Below are positions 5,459-5,482 of a stretch of DNA of 5,482 bases, one piece after another (positions within the stretch are counted from its first letter, which is position 1; the number at the start of each line of letters is the position of its first letter). The notes below the pieces were generated by a model. The model worked only from the letters and a program-made list of their open reading frames with translations, did no database searches and had not been told where the DNA came from. Source of the DNA: Holosporaceae bacterium (lineage in GTDB: Bacteria; Pseudomonadota; Alphaproteobacteria; UBA3830); contig JAIRZO010000055.1 of assembly GCA_031267195.1 (NCBI GenBank), positions 1-5,482 of the forward strand. The letters run 5' to 3'. Position numbers and translations under genes: made by a program.

Positions 5459-5473
5459 ATTATATGCTATAAT
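5459..5473 (+). promoter_or_regulatory. Extended -10 promoter candidate facing out of the window
   Basis: TGC directly followed by TATAAT (5468-5473) forms a textbook extended -10 (TGnTATAAT). It also sits in a perfect inverted repeat ATTATA-TGC-TATAAT (5459-5473). The -35 region at 17 bases (TACAAT, 5445-5450) is poor, which is tolerated by extended -10 promoters. Transcription would start near 5480, at the very edge of the window, so the target is not seen. No terminator with a T-run lies between accD and this site. Confidence 0.5.
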
Positions 5474-5482
5474 ATTGCCGGT

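Noticed and set aside
5477..5482. GCCGGT at the window end as the first bases of a tRNA gene
   Set aside because: Six bases are not evidence, and the predicted start near 5480 would fall inside the tRNA.

Overview
The window looks like chromosomal DNA of an alphaproteobacterium with a modest, AT-leaning genome. Three things point there: a DksA with the alphaproteobacterial one-cysteine zinc-finger region (CEETGEPI), a phasin (polyhydroxyalkanoate granule protein), and an ihfB-accD arrangement that looks like a shortened form of the usual alphaproteobacterial ihfB-lapA-trpFBA-accD block. Loss of the trp segment, many homopolymer runs inside genes and short operons fit a host-associated lineage (for example Rickettsiales or Holosporales). 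That placement is an inference and I cannot name a genus.

Layout. Six genes run leftward. From right to left they are a class I SAM-dependent methyltransferase (3353-4045), a phasin (2766-3230), a secreted parvulin-like protein (1212-2552), rpmI/L35 (991-1188), rplT/L20 (481-834) and dksA (12-437). Two genes run rightward from a divergent promoter region at about 4046-4147: ihfB (4148-4519) and accD (4516-5388), overlapping by ATGA. The last ~95 bases hold a strong extended -10 element facing a gene outside the window. No intergenic gap exceeds about 215 bases. I see no rRNA, tRNA, CRISPR, insertion sequence or phage gene.

How the genes relate. The parvulin-like gene and rpmI are only 23 bases apart and probably share a transcript from a promoter at 2663-2692. 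rplT lies 156 bases past rpmI, behind a stem-loop and its own consensus -10, and is followed closely by dksA, so ribosome assembly and the stringent-response cofactor may be co-expressed. ihfB and accD are translationally coupled, linking a nucleoid protein with the first committed step of fatty-acid synthesis. The phasin implies that a polyhydroxyalkanoate pathway is or was present elsewhere in the genome.

Most of the content is housekeeping. The least ordinary item is the parvulin-like protein. Its PPIase core lacks the usual first active-site histidine, it sits between long disordered Gly/Pro/acidic and Ala/Pro tails, and a run of 13 A lies in its gene where gain or loss of a single A would cause almost immediate termination. 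I found no clear evidence of an entirely new biological system.
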